Source: Symsagittifera roscoffensis
Taxonomy: Eukaryota > Xenacoelomorpha > Acoela > Convolutidae
DNA: 64,000 bases
Direction of reading: 5' to 3'
NCBI RefSeq assembly: GCF_963678635.1
Contig: NC_087070.1
Coordinates: 5,862,539-5,926,538, forward strand
The notes under the pieces were generated by a model. It did no database searches. It was not told where the DNA came from and saw only the letters and a list, made by a program, of their open reading frames with translations. Below are positions 23,201 through 31,400 of the stretch, one piece after another; within the stretch, counting starts at the first letter, position 1; each line of letters opens with the position of its first letter. Position numbers and translations under genes: made by a program.

Positions 23201-24391
23201 CCGGATACCCTTGCGGAAAGAACGGGACGACAACAAGCAGCACCCCGAGAACATCCATGACGCGTAAATTATCCACCGTGCCACAAAAACTGATGAGAGC
23301 GCGACGCAAATTCACGAGTCAAGCTTCAGAGCTGAAGGCGTTTCGGATTCTCTCGGTTGTCATGGGTGCATTCATAATCAACTGGCTGCCCTTTTTCGCC
23401 CTCTATGTGTTCGAGGGCATATGCACCCAGTGTATGATCCCTTTTTGGGTCATAACACTGGTTGTATGGCTCGGATACTTCAACAGGTTGGCTCAGATAC
23501 CTTTTCACGTGTTTTTTAAATTAGTTTTGTTTTAGAAAGAGGTCCAACGCTTCACTAAAGTATCCACGCTTTTTGCTCAAAACTTCCTCAAAAAGGCTCA
23601 AAATCAAAAAAGCTTTCTGAATGTATCTGACAAAAACCCTCGAAAGTTTGAATGAATAACTCTTTAAGAGATGATGATGTCAACACTTCCCCCCCTCTCA
23701 CCCTTTGTTTCACCTCTCCCCCTAATAGACTAATGATCAAGTTTCATCTTCTTTCGAAACAAACACTGTTAACGCTCGTAGTATTATCTCAATTTTTCAT
23801 TTCAGTTCACTAAACCCCATCATCTACGTGTTCTGTAACAAACAGTTCCGACTCACGTTCGCCAAATTACTCACACCAGCCAGAGTGAGAAGACGAAGAT
23901 CGAAAGAGAGAGACGATCACTTGCTAACAGACCATTACAGTGTTCAAATGCAACCGACTCCAATGGTCAACAAACACAACATAAAAAACAACAACTACCA
24001 GAAAAAGATCAGCAGCAGCAGCGGTGTTAACATCATCGCAGTCATGGCCAACAGCAATAACGGTACAAATAACAATACGAGTGAAACAAACATCGGAAAT
24101 AACAACAAAAACAACAATAATAGCAACAACGGAACAAACAATCAGAACCCTAACATAACTAGTAGTTCCGCGATCGTCAATGGAAACTGCGAAATAAACA
24201 AAAACAACTACAAAACCAGAATCAACAACTCGCTAAACTATAGCGCCAATAGTAGCAATGATACAAATAACAATAATAAATACAAGAAGAACCCAGCGAT
24301 TGGTTCGAGAATCGATAATTCCGATTGTGAAATTCGATTATCCGATAAAAGTAGCAACAATAATACTGATGATTGCAGTAGCACAATATGA
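10949..24391 (+). CDS. Biogenic-amine-type GPCR (class A), spliced gene span, TM3-TM4 exon missing
   Basis: Visible exons are 10,949-11,209, 14,973-15,124, 22,521-22,753, 23,121-23,486 and 23,806-24,391. The last four join in frame with GT-AG sites. The first ends in phase 0 but the next visible exon needs phase 1, so at least one exon is absent. What is absent is TM3, the DRY region and TM4. Rhodopsin-class hallmarks present are GN in TM1, LACAD in TM2, the ECL2 cysteine, WLPFF in TM6 and NPIIY in TM7. WLGYFNS in TM7 is typical of adrenergic, dopamine, octopamine, serotonin and histamine H2 receptors. The ligand cannot be assigned because the ligand-contacting TM3 aspartate is not visible. 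Expected role: a plasma-membrane receptor signalling through G proteins. Confidence 0.85.
11937..12371. mobile_element. hAT-like non-autonomous element
   Basis: The element begins CAGGCGCGGATCTAGGATTT and ends CCTAAATCCGCCCCTG, which are inverted termini. The interior has TTTGTCCACC, GGCGCGCG and GGCGCCTTTAG, shared with the copy at 14,171. TATGTGGC follows the right end and TATGTGAC lies five bases before the left end, so the target duplication is imperfect. It is non-coding; the 66-residue frame inside is incidental. Confidence 0.7.
12490..13012 (+). mobile_element. Hairpin-ended repeat family, copy E2
   Basis: It starts TTCCGACTTTCGAAGAAAG and continues AATATTTGTGCTCGGG. The middle has ATTATGGGGGTTTGAAGATT and GGGGCAACTAACGCG, as in the large array. 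It ends CAGTCGGAAAATTCAAACC, then GCCCTGACACC, where the terminal hairpin is eroded. It is in the same orientation as the array at 28.8 kb. Confidence 0.65.
13212..13354 (+). repeat. 70-bp tandem duplication, two copies
   Basis: A 70-base unit starting GCTCTAAAATAAATTATGAG is repeated exactly once more from 13,282, ending in GCCCGGCT. The two copies look identical, so the duplication is recent or an assembly artefact beside the gap. Confidence 0.85.
13625..13824. other. Assembly gap of exactly 200 N
   Basis: An unbroken run of 200 N. The round number suggests a placeholder of unknown true length. It lies in the receptor intron where TM3-TM4 coding sequence is expected. Confidence 0.99.
14171..14533. 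mobile_element. hAT-like non-autonomous element with perfect 8-bp target duplication
   Basis: The element starts CAGGGGCGGATGTAGGATTT and ends CCTAAATCCGCCCCCA. GATGAAAC flanks it on both sides (14,163-14,170 and 14,534-14,541). The 363-bp interior resembles the copy at 11,937. It has no transposase, so mobility would need an enzyme supplied elsewhere. Confidence 0.85.
14973..15124 (+). CDS. GPCR exon: ECL2 and TM5
   Basis: The acceptor is TTTGTTTCCCAG, and the first two bases complete a split codon (phase 1). Fifty residues follow: an ECL2 segment with the conserved cysteine in QQCGISTD, then TM5 (FRIFSSSSSFYVPLIVMLF) containing the family proline. The serine cluster in TM5 sits where catecholamine and related amine receptors use serines, but alignment would be needed to place them. 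The donor is AAG before GTCAGT, phase 0, matching the next exon. Confidence 0.85.
15142..15385 (+). repeat. About 48-bp tandem repeat carrying CAG|GTTGAG in each unit
   Basis: Five CAGGTTGAG motifs occur at 15,142, 15,197, 15,245, 15,291 and 15,339. The last four are preceded by a long T-rich tract and all are followed by an A run. Each unit therefore looks like a splice acceptor directly fused to a donor-like GTTGAG. The repeat begins 18 bases after the donor of the TM5 exon. Confidence 0.85.
16183..16390 (-). mobile_element. Hairpin-ended family, internally deleted copy E3
   Basis: On the minus strand it opens GTTCCGACTTTCGTAA near 16,388. It passes directly into the GGAGCGAAGTTTATC and ATATGGCGTG internal phrases and ends GGCAGTTGGAACATTC near 16,197. 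Most of the body present in the 28.8 kb array is missing. Confidence 0.55.
16465..17265 (+). repeat. Degenerate minisatellite of GGAAGTCAGTTTAATTTT phrases
   Basis: The phrase (G)GAAGTCAGTTTAATTTT, with substitutions and length changes, recurs roughly every 20-30 bases over about 800 bp. It breaks near 17,040-17,160. The heavy divergence indicates an old array. It has no stable reading frame. Confidence 0.7.
18801..18847. repeat. Perfect palindrome, 23-bp arms with 1-nt centre
   Basis: The arm AATTAATGTGAAATGAATAG plus GTT at 18,801-18,823 is followed by a single C and its exact inverse at 18,825-18,847. Pairing is complete over all 23 bases. Immediately downstream is an A-rich run. It could be a cruciform-forming site, a tiny inverted insertion or a solo element end; no related copy was noticed. 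Confidence 0.9.
19265..20147 (-). mobile_element. Hairpin-ended family, copy E4 with two right ends
   Basis: On the minus strand it begins GTTCCGCCCTTCGTAACGAA near 20,147 and continues AAGTAACGGAATA, then the ATTTCGAC phrase. One right end lies near 19,675-19,712 (AGGTAGTCCGGAC). A second at 19,265-19,300 reads ACGGAATATTCAGGGC, then TTTGCCCTGA with an intact CAGGGC/GCCCTG stem. The 95-residue frame at 19,316-19,603 is incidental. Confidence 0.6.
20640..20985 (+). mobile_element. Hairpin-ended family, eroded right half (E5)
   Basis: The phrases ATTTATTTCGTGCTTTTGAA and AAGCGGTTAAAAAAGC correspond to the array's ATATATTTCGCGCTTTAAA and AAGCGGAGAGTTAATC. The right end is GGGCAGTCGGAATATTCAGG, without a clear hairpin partner. 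Confidence 0.4.
21110..21513. mobile_element. hAT-like element, diverged
   Basis: It begins CAGAGGCGGATTTAAAGGGC. The interior has GGGTCTTCCC, GGCACCTTGGGCGCC and a CCCCCC-rich right end, as in its relatives. GATGAAAT precedes it and GTTGAAAC follows the proposed end, an imperfect 8-bp duplication. The right edge is uncertain. Confidence 0.5.
22521..22753 (+). CDS. GPCR exon: third intracellular loop, first part
   Basis: After acceptor GTGATTCAG the frame reads IFAAAKKQQRAIKRQNKS, the basic amphipathic start of ICL3 that continues TM5 and contacts G protein. It then becomes serine-, asparagine- and aspartate-rich (SDQTDTDNDS). It contributes 77 codons plus two bases and ends before GTAAGT in phase 2. 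The phase fits both neighbours. The many Ser/Thr residues are plausible phosphorylation sites, but this is inference. Confidence 0.85.
22754..23120 (+). other. GPCR intron between ICL3 exons
   Basis: AT-rich intron with donor GTAAGT and acceptor TGTTGTCCAG. Nothing else recognised. Confidence 0.7.
23121..23486 (+). CDS. GPCR exon: ICL3 end, TM6, ECL3, start of TM7
   Basis: The first base completes a lysine codon. The exon finishes a long basic, Ser/Thr-rich ICL3 (RKLSTVPQKLMRARRKFTSQ), then TM6 (FRILSVVMGAFIINWLPFFA). The toggle motif reads NWLPFF, with asparagine replacing the usual cysteine before W. ECL3 has a CTQC pair, likely a loop disulfide. TM7 begins with WVITLVVWLGYFN. The donor is AACAG before GTTGGC, phase 2. 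The total ICL3 of more than 140 residues resembles long-loop aminergic receptors. Confidence 0.9.
23487..23805 (+). other. Last GPCR intron, interrupting TM7
   Basis: It splits the codon for the first serine of NSSLNPIIY. Donor GTTGGC is weak; acceptor TTTCATTTCAG is good. No other feature recognised. Confidence 0.75.
23806..24391 (+). CDS. GPCR terminal exon: NPIIY, helix 8, Asn-rich tail
   Basis: The exon completes NSS-LNPIIYVFCNKQFR, that is the TM7 NPxxY motif and helix 8, and ends at TGA 24,389-24,391. The cytoplasmic tail of about 175 residues is unusually rich in asparagine (NNNKNNNNSNNGTNNQN), a compositional expansion from AAC/AAT codons. There is no palmitoylation-site cysteine cluster right after helix 8 beyond the FCNK cysteine. 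The tail's low complexity makes it a poor guide to orthology. Confidence 0.9.
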
Positions 24392-27300
24392 TTTCATGTC
24401 TTTTATTGTGCAGTTTATGAATTTTCTGGTCTAAAAAATGTCAGATGAACTCATAATCGATAATCTGAACTAACTTAAAAAATACTGGCAAAACTAGCAA
24501 AATTGCCCTCCTACTGCCTTGGTTGAGTAATTTCGGGCTAATATGAAAAAATTTTTGATCGGCTACAAAAATACCATGAAATGGTTTCGCTCCAATAACA
24601 TTTCGCAATGCCAACCATATATGAGCTTTCAGAAGATTTGCTGCAATTAAGAAATCAAATGTGCTTTTGTTCAGGGTCAAATGTTGTGTCATGTTACGAA
24701 ACTCGAATATATGATCTACCAAAGTAGATAAAATAACATACTTTTTGATGAACTGACCTGAATTTGAACTTTTTGTAAGATAGCTATGGTAGTTTAGACT
24801 AAAGTAAATTTATCAAAGTTATTTTAATTTTATTTCACGAACTATCTCTGAAATTCTAAATTTGATGATATCTCAATTGTATTTTTATAATTCATGCAAA
24901 AATTACAAGAGAAAAGCAGTGAAAACCAAGGAAATCAGAACACTTAAAAGAAGAACTGTCAAAAATTGGCTATAAGACAGCAAGTAAAAAGAACATTTTA
25001 AAAACAATCCGCTAAAATGATCCGCACATAGAAATCCTTTTCGGAACACAGTTTGGTAATTTTGAAAAATTTTCTTTTCGTCGCACACGTAAATACTGAA
25101 CTCTAACTATTCAATTGACATCGATGTTCTCTAAAAAACTATCGAACTGCCTGACCTATGCAACTAATTTTTCATTTTGAAACTATTTTTCATAATCTGA
25201 AAGTTTTAAAAATGTTTGTTTTTCGCTGGTCAGCACACGGCTTAATTGTGGAACACCTCATTGCGCAAAAAAAATCATCGAAATCAATTTTCATTCTCGT
25301 CATTAAAACTGACCAAAAAACCGGCCAATGATCGTAATGAAACAACTCGCAAAACTCTACATCTGAAATTTTAATTAAGAGACATCATTCATTACTTGAT
25401 AACTAACCGAAATAATTTGTTTGTTTTTACTAGCCCAGCAGCAAATGCTGATTTACATCATTAAAAAACTACAAAACCAGTTTGACAAATGATTTACGTC
25501 AAAGTACTTGATTTTTTTATGGTGAAAAATGTCAGTCAGCTTTTCCTCTACCTTTAAAGGAAGTAAATACTGAACCCCAAACGGAAATCGATAACTCACT
25601 CCTTTATCTAGAGAAGCGCCCCAAAATACTTGCTGTCTTTTTTTATTCACGCCCCATTAATTACCTTGCAGAGCACTGAAAAATTTAAAAGCAAAAGCCG
25701 CGCGATGAATATCGATCCTGCATGCTTTGTTTAGGGGAGCCTGGGGTCAATTTAAAAAGAAAAATTTGGTCTCCAGTTCTTTTAGACTACGCAACAAACT
25801 TGAAACTGCTCAAAAATGAGCGCTCCAGAACATTTAGAGCTCGATTGGGAACTTTTTACAGAATCGAAGCTGAGCTTTGCACCACTTGCGATACAAAATT
25901 GTACGATGAGTGCACTATGACGCTAAAAAAACTAGAAAACAGACTTTCTAACTGTGTTAAAATTAAGAATAAAGTGGAAAAATTAGAAAACAAAATTTTA
26001 AAAAAACATGTTTTTCTTTGCTTTTTTATGTTTGAATTGATTTAAGTTTTCGATGAAATTCTAGTGGTTTAAAGTTAGGCATTCAAAAAATTAGTGCAAG
26101 AGTCTTATTGATCCAAAAAGTACCACTGAACGTTTCGAGGAATCAAAAATTGGTAAATAAAAAGACATAATTAAAGCCGACATCCAATGAGCTGATTCGC
26201 AATCGCTATATAAGTAGCGTATGCAAGGAGTAGACTGCATGAATTGGAAACTAAACCAACCGACAGAGCTTAAGTCGACAACCACTTTTATCAGAATTGT
26301 TTACAGAAAACTTTGTAAAGAAAGTCCAGATAGTTCTCCCGACAGAAAGTTCTCCCAACACTACTTGAGATCAAGTAAAACACAACATAGTTTCAACGAA
26401 GCAGTTACAGAGCCTTTTACAGCTTTTAATATTTTAAACGATTTATTTTTTCCTGTCTGCCAAAACTTCAACACAAAGTTTAGGCAAACGCCCACTGAAA
26501 TCATTGGGCCGATGATTACTAATGTGCCAACCCCTGTAAATCTTTCCTTAAAAATCTCCTCGAATATTAGTTACAACCATAGGCGAAGCGGAGCACTGCA
26601 GGCTAGCGAACAGAAAGGAGGGAAATTAGATTTAAAAAAAAACACGAAAAAATGAAAAGCTTTTCGTATCTATTAGCGACTGACCACTACTAACAAACGA
26701 CACTTGAGTAGACGCCCACTAAGCAGAAAAAAAATCCCATAAAATAATTGTCATAGAAAAATTAAGAAATTTATTAATAATTTATAAATTTTTGTTTTAT
26801 AACTCTCCTGACTCATAAAAAAAAAACAAGTTTTGCACGTCACACGTGAAAAAAAAACAGGTCACGCGGAAAAAAATATTGCCAACCGACAGTTGGAAAA
26901 ACATAAAAAATAAAATGAACAACTAATGATTGAAACTTTCAAAAAAAAATGAATTAAAAAAACCTGAAAAAAAAATCCACTTTCGTAATTAGAAATCTGA
27001 CCAGCGTACCCATCGCAGCAAATGTTCTTCGACGAACAGATTTTAAAGACATACTACAACAGAAGGCAATAAAGTCTATAGGTAGCTAAATTGAAAAATT
27101 GGCTGTTTTTTGGAAAGTTTAGCTTCTTCTACTTGACTTTCTGAACTGTTTTTCCGGATTTTAATACTAAAACTGCTTTTACTTTCTGATTATTGCAATT
27201 ACATATGGAAATATTCGAACACAGAGGCGTAGCGGAGCTTCGCATTATTTGAGATAAAATGAAAAATTAGCACGGCAAGCTACCAAACAGAGTGAGATTA

Positions 27301-28238
27301 AAATAACTAAATCGAAAAAAATTGCAAGCAAACAACTTTTTGGGAATACGAAAAATCGAACCTCGGCAAAACAGATGAAAAAAAAACAACCAATAGCTTT
27401 GAACAAGCTTTAAGTTTTTTCTGAGCATTTATTAAGCTAACAACTGGTGCTTAGACATCAATTGATCTGAAAATCAAAATGCCAATGGAGATTGTTGTCA
27501 TAAGCACGTGTGACAGTTAGTAGAAGCAGTAACCAAAAAAGGACAAGTTCAGGAAAATTGAATAAACCAGGGCCTACGACAAGCGAGTTTCAAAACCAAA
27601 ACAATCGTACCAAAACCATCGTACGCTTTGAAATCGTACCAAAAAATTGAGTTTAACGTTAAAAAAACAAATCAGTTAACTTTTCATTCAAAACCCGAGC
27701 TTCGCTTAAATAAAGGCTTTATCAGGAAAATACACAACCAGCATATGTGATTCACATGTCTGATTTCTTCCACCAATCACTCTAACTCTTTTATCTTCGT
27801 TTCTCTTTACTTAAGTTTACAAAAATTAAGTCATTATCTGTTATTTATTATCTTTGTTGAGAAAAAAAACTGTTTAACGATAGCTATTAAAATTAAATAT
27901 CATTACTTAGAACTACGAGACAAACAACAGCTACATAGTACAAAAAATAACAATTATTTTTATAGACCTATAATCTTCATATTATAAAGTCTGAAATGAA
28001 ATGGAAAACTTTCTTCCATTTCATTCTCTATGTTCTGTGTTCATTTTCAAAATCCAAATGTTTCCCGCTGACTTCTAGTTTTCGTTTCTTGTAGTCACCA
28101 CAGAAATAAATGCTCGTTTCAGAACGATAAAATCGCCTATGCGAGGCTTAAAACAATTAGCGTTTCTCATCGGCGGAACAAACAGCTGTTCTGTGTAAAG
28201 AGCTAAACAGCTTTTATGTTTCTACGTCCCATAGCCGA
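24392..28238. other. Intergenic region between the two convergent genes
   Basis: It holds the 3' flanks of both genes. No convincing gene is seen. Frames at 25,722-26,045 and 26,221-26,655 are open but lack motifs. Fragments of the GCGAAGC/GCTTTGCACC repeat phrase occur near 25,868, 26,583, 27,225 and 27,718. The rest is AT-rich. Confidence 0.55.
27844..27849 (-). promoter_or_regulatory. Candidate poly(A) signal of the minus-strand gene
   Basis: On the minus strand this reads AATAAA, about 390 bases after the stop codon at 28,239. It is the first perfect hexamer I noticed downstream. In AT-rich DNA such hexamers are common, so support is weak. Confidence 0.25.
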
Positions 28239-28400
28239 TTAATCGTCTGAACTCTCAGGTTGAGTGAAGCTTGTCTTCCCAATATTTTCGATGCAGATGC
28301 GCACTATTCTCCTGAAGTCCTGACCACCCACAGTTGCTCCGAGGCAAAACAACTCGTCATAAATTCCAAAAGACTCCAGACCTTTTTTCTCATCTAGATC
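28239..28400 (-). CDS. Unrecognised gene, terminal exon
   Basis: The acceptor is ATTTTATTTCAG, phase 0. It encodes 53 residues opening [19 protein letters not shown] and containing [16 protein letters not shown], then PESSDD and stop TAA at 28,239-28,241. The composition and exact phase fit with the previous exon support it strongly. Confidence 0.8.
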   Translation of the reverse strand, partial: DLDEKKGLESFGIYDELFCLGATVGGQDFRRIVRICIENIGKTSFTQPESSDD

Positions 28401-31400
28401 CTGAAATAAAATATGAAAAGTCAGTTCATTCAAATTGTTTATTTTGAATTCAACCAGCTATATTCCGACAAAAGTATACAAATCATGAAACTTTTGAAAC
28501 AATTCAAGACAACTTTGATAACTAGAAACAAACTGTCCAGAGTCTAAATTAGTATGCAAAGTGTTCAGGCAAGTAGCTTTAGAAAGAATTCCAGTCAATT
28601 TGAAGAGCTTGAAAATATTGAATTCATTCGCAAAAGCAAGTTTTCATACAAGCTATTAAATAGTTCAGGCTGAATTTGATAACGTCTATTGATTTTTATA
28701 AACTCGAAGTTTTTCGAGTAAGCGTTTCACGCAAAAAATTTTTTTAAATGTCAGTTTTTGAAAGCTTTGGTCGCTTTTTGCTCCGACTTTCGATACAAAA
28801 GTAACGGAATATTTGTGCAAGGGGTGGGGTTTTTTCTTCAGACAAATTTCGACTTTTTAACTAGCCATTTTTGACGGATATTTTTTATCATTCGAAAAGT
28901 ATTGTTCTCATGACCTCAAAATTGAAAAGATATTTTACCTGTGATCATTTTTCTTTAAGTTATGGGGGTTTAAAGATTGCCATTTTGGCCAATTTGGGAC
29001 AATTAACGCGCGATACATTTCGCGCTTTAAACTCGTAAGCGGAGAGTTAATCCGTCTTAGAAATCATTCCAAATTGGTTGAAAGAAGCTTATCTGCCATA
29101 GTTGATTTGTTACAAGGAGCGAAATCTATCTTTTTGTACTTTATATGGCGCGTGGGGGAATGATTTTAATTAAAAAAATTCAAATTAAAAAAAAAGTTTC
29201 ATTTTGTTTTATTGTTCCGACTTTCGATACGAAAGTAACGGAATATTTGTGCTCGGGGTACGTTTTTTTTTCTTCAGACAAATTTCGACTTATTAACTAG
29301 CCATTTTTGACGGATTTTTTTTATCATTCGAAAAGTATTGTTCTCATGACCTCAAAATTGAAAAGATATTTTACCTGTGATCATTTTTCTTTAAGTTATG
29401 GGGGTTTAAAGATTGCGATTTTGGGACAATTAACGCGCGATATATTTCGCGCTTTGAACGCGTAAGCGGAGAGTTAATCCGTCTTAGAAATCATTCCAAA
29501 TTGGTTGAAAGAAGCTTATCTGCCATAGTCGATTTGTTACAAGGAGCGAAATCTATCTTTTTGTACTTTATAAGGCGCGTGGGGGAATGATTTTAATTAA
29601 AAAAATTCAAATTAAAAAAAAAGTTTCATTTTGTTTTATTGTTCCGACTTTCGATACGAAAGTAACGGAATATTTGTGCTCGGGGTGCGTTTTTTTTTCT
29701 TCAGACAAATTTCGACTTATTAACTAGCCATTTTTGACGGATTTTTTTATCATTCGAACAGTATTGTTCTCATGACCTCAAAATTGAAAAGATATTTTAC
29801 CTGTGATCATTTTTCTTTAAGTTATGGGGGTTTAAAGATTGCCATTTTGGCCAATTTGGGACAATTAACGCGCGATATATTTCGCGCTTTAAACGCGTAA
29901 GCGGAGAGTTAATCCGTCTTAGAAATCATTCCAAATTGGTTGAAAGAAGCTTATCTGCCATAGTTGATTTGTTACAAGGAGCGAAATCTATCTTTTTGTA
30001 CTTTATATGGCGCGTGGGGGAATGATTTTAATTTAAAAAATTCAAATTAAAAAAAAAGTTTCATTTTGTTTTATTGTTCCGACTTTCGATACGAAAGTAA
30101 CGGAATATTTGTGCTCGGGGTGCGTTTTTTTTTCTTCAGACAAATTTCGACTTATTAACTAGCCATTTTTGACGGATTTTTTTATCATTCGAAAAGTATT
30201 GTTCTCATGACCTCAAAATTGAAAAGATATTTTACCTGTGATCATTTTTCTTTAAGTTATGGGGGTTTAAAGATTGCCATTTTGGCCAATTTGGGACAAT
30301 TAACGCGCGATACATTTCGCGCTTTAAACTCGTAAGCGGAGAGTTAATCCGTCTTAGAAATCATTCCAAATTGGTTGAAAGAAGCTTATCTGCCATAGTT
30401 GATTTGTTACAAGGAGCGAAATCTATCTTTTTGTACTTTATATGGCGCGTGGGGGAATGATTTTAATTAAAAAAATTCAAATTAAAAAAAAAGTTTCATT
30501 TTGTTTTATTGTTCCGACTTTCGATACGAAAGTAACGGAATATTTGTGCTCGGGGTGCGTTTTTTTTTCTTCAGACAAATTTCGACTTATTAACTAGCCA
30601 TTTTTGACGGATTTTTTTATCATTCGAAAAGTATTGTTCTCATGACCTCAAAATTGAAAAGATATTTTACCTGTGATCATTTTTCTTTAAGTTATGGGGG
30701 TTTAAAGATTGCCATTTTGGCCAATTTGGGACAATTAACGCGCGATATATTTCGCGCTTTAAACGCGTAAGCGGAGAGTTAATCCGTCTTAGAAATCATT
30801 CCAAATTGGTTGAAAGAAGCTTATCTGCCATAGTTGATTTGTTACAAGGAGCGAAATCTATCTTTTTGTACTTTATATGGCGCGTGGGGGAATGATTTTA
30901 ATTTAAAAAATTTAAATTAAAAAAAAAGTTTCATTTGTTTCATTGTTCCGACTTTCGATACGAAAGTAACGGAATATTTGTGCTCGGGGTACGTTATTTT
31001 TTCTTCAGACAAATTTCGACTTATTAACTAGCCATTTTTGACGGATTTTTTTTTATCATTCGAAAAGTATTGTTCTCATGACCTCAAAATTGAAAAGATA
31101 TTTTACCTGTGATCATTTTTCCTTAAGTTATGGGGGTTTAAAGATTCCATTTTGGCCAATTTGAGACAATTAACGCGCGATATATTTCGAGCTATTAACG
31201 CGTAAGCGGAGAGTTAATCCGTCTTAGAAAGCGTTCCAAATTGGTTGAAAGAAGCCTATTTGTCATAATTGGTTAGGTACAAGGAGCAAATTAGATTCTT
31301 TTGAACCGAATATGGCGTGTGGCGTGATGGTTTTCATAAAAAAATTTAGAAAATTTTTTTTTCACTTTTTTTAAATTTCATTAAATTTTTTATCTTTATT

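Noticed and set aside
25722..26045. 107-residue open frame
   Set aside because: No recognisable motif; it overlaps a dispersed GCTGAGCTTTGCACCACTTG repeat phrase and ends in AT-rich sequence.
26221..26655. 144-residue open frame, the longest in the intergenic region, preceded by TATATAA
   Set aside because: No domain, partner exon or coding-like composition pattern, and its end also runs through a GGCGAAGCGGAGC repeat phrase. Retained only as a possibility.
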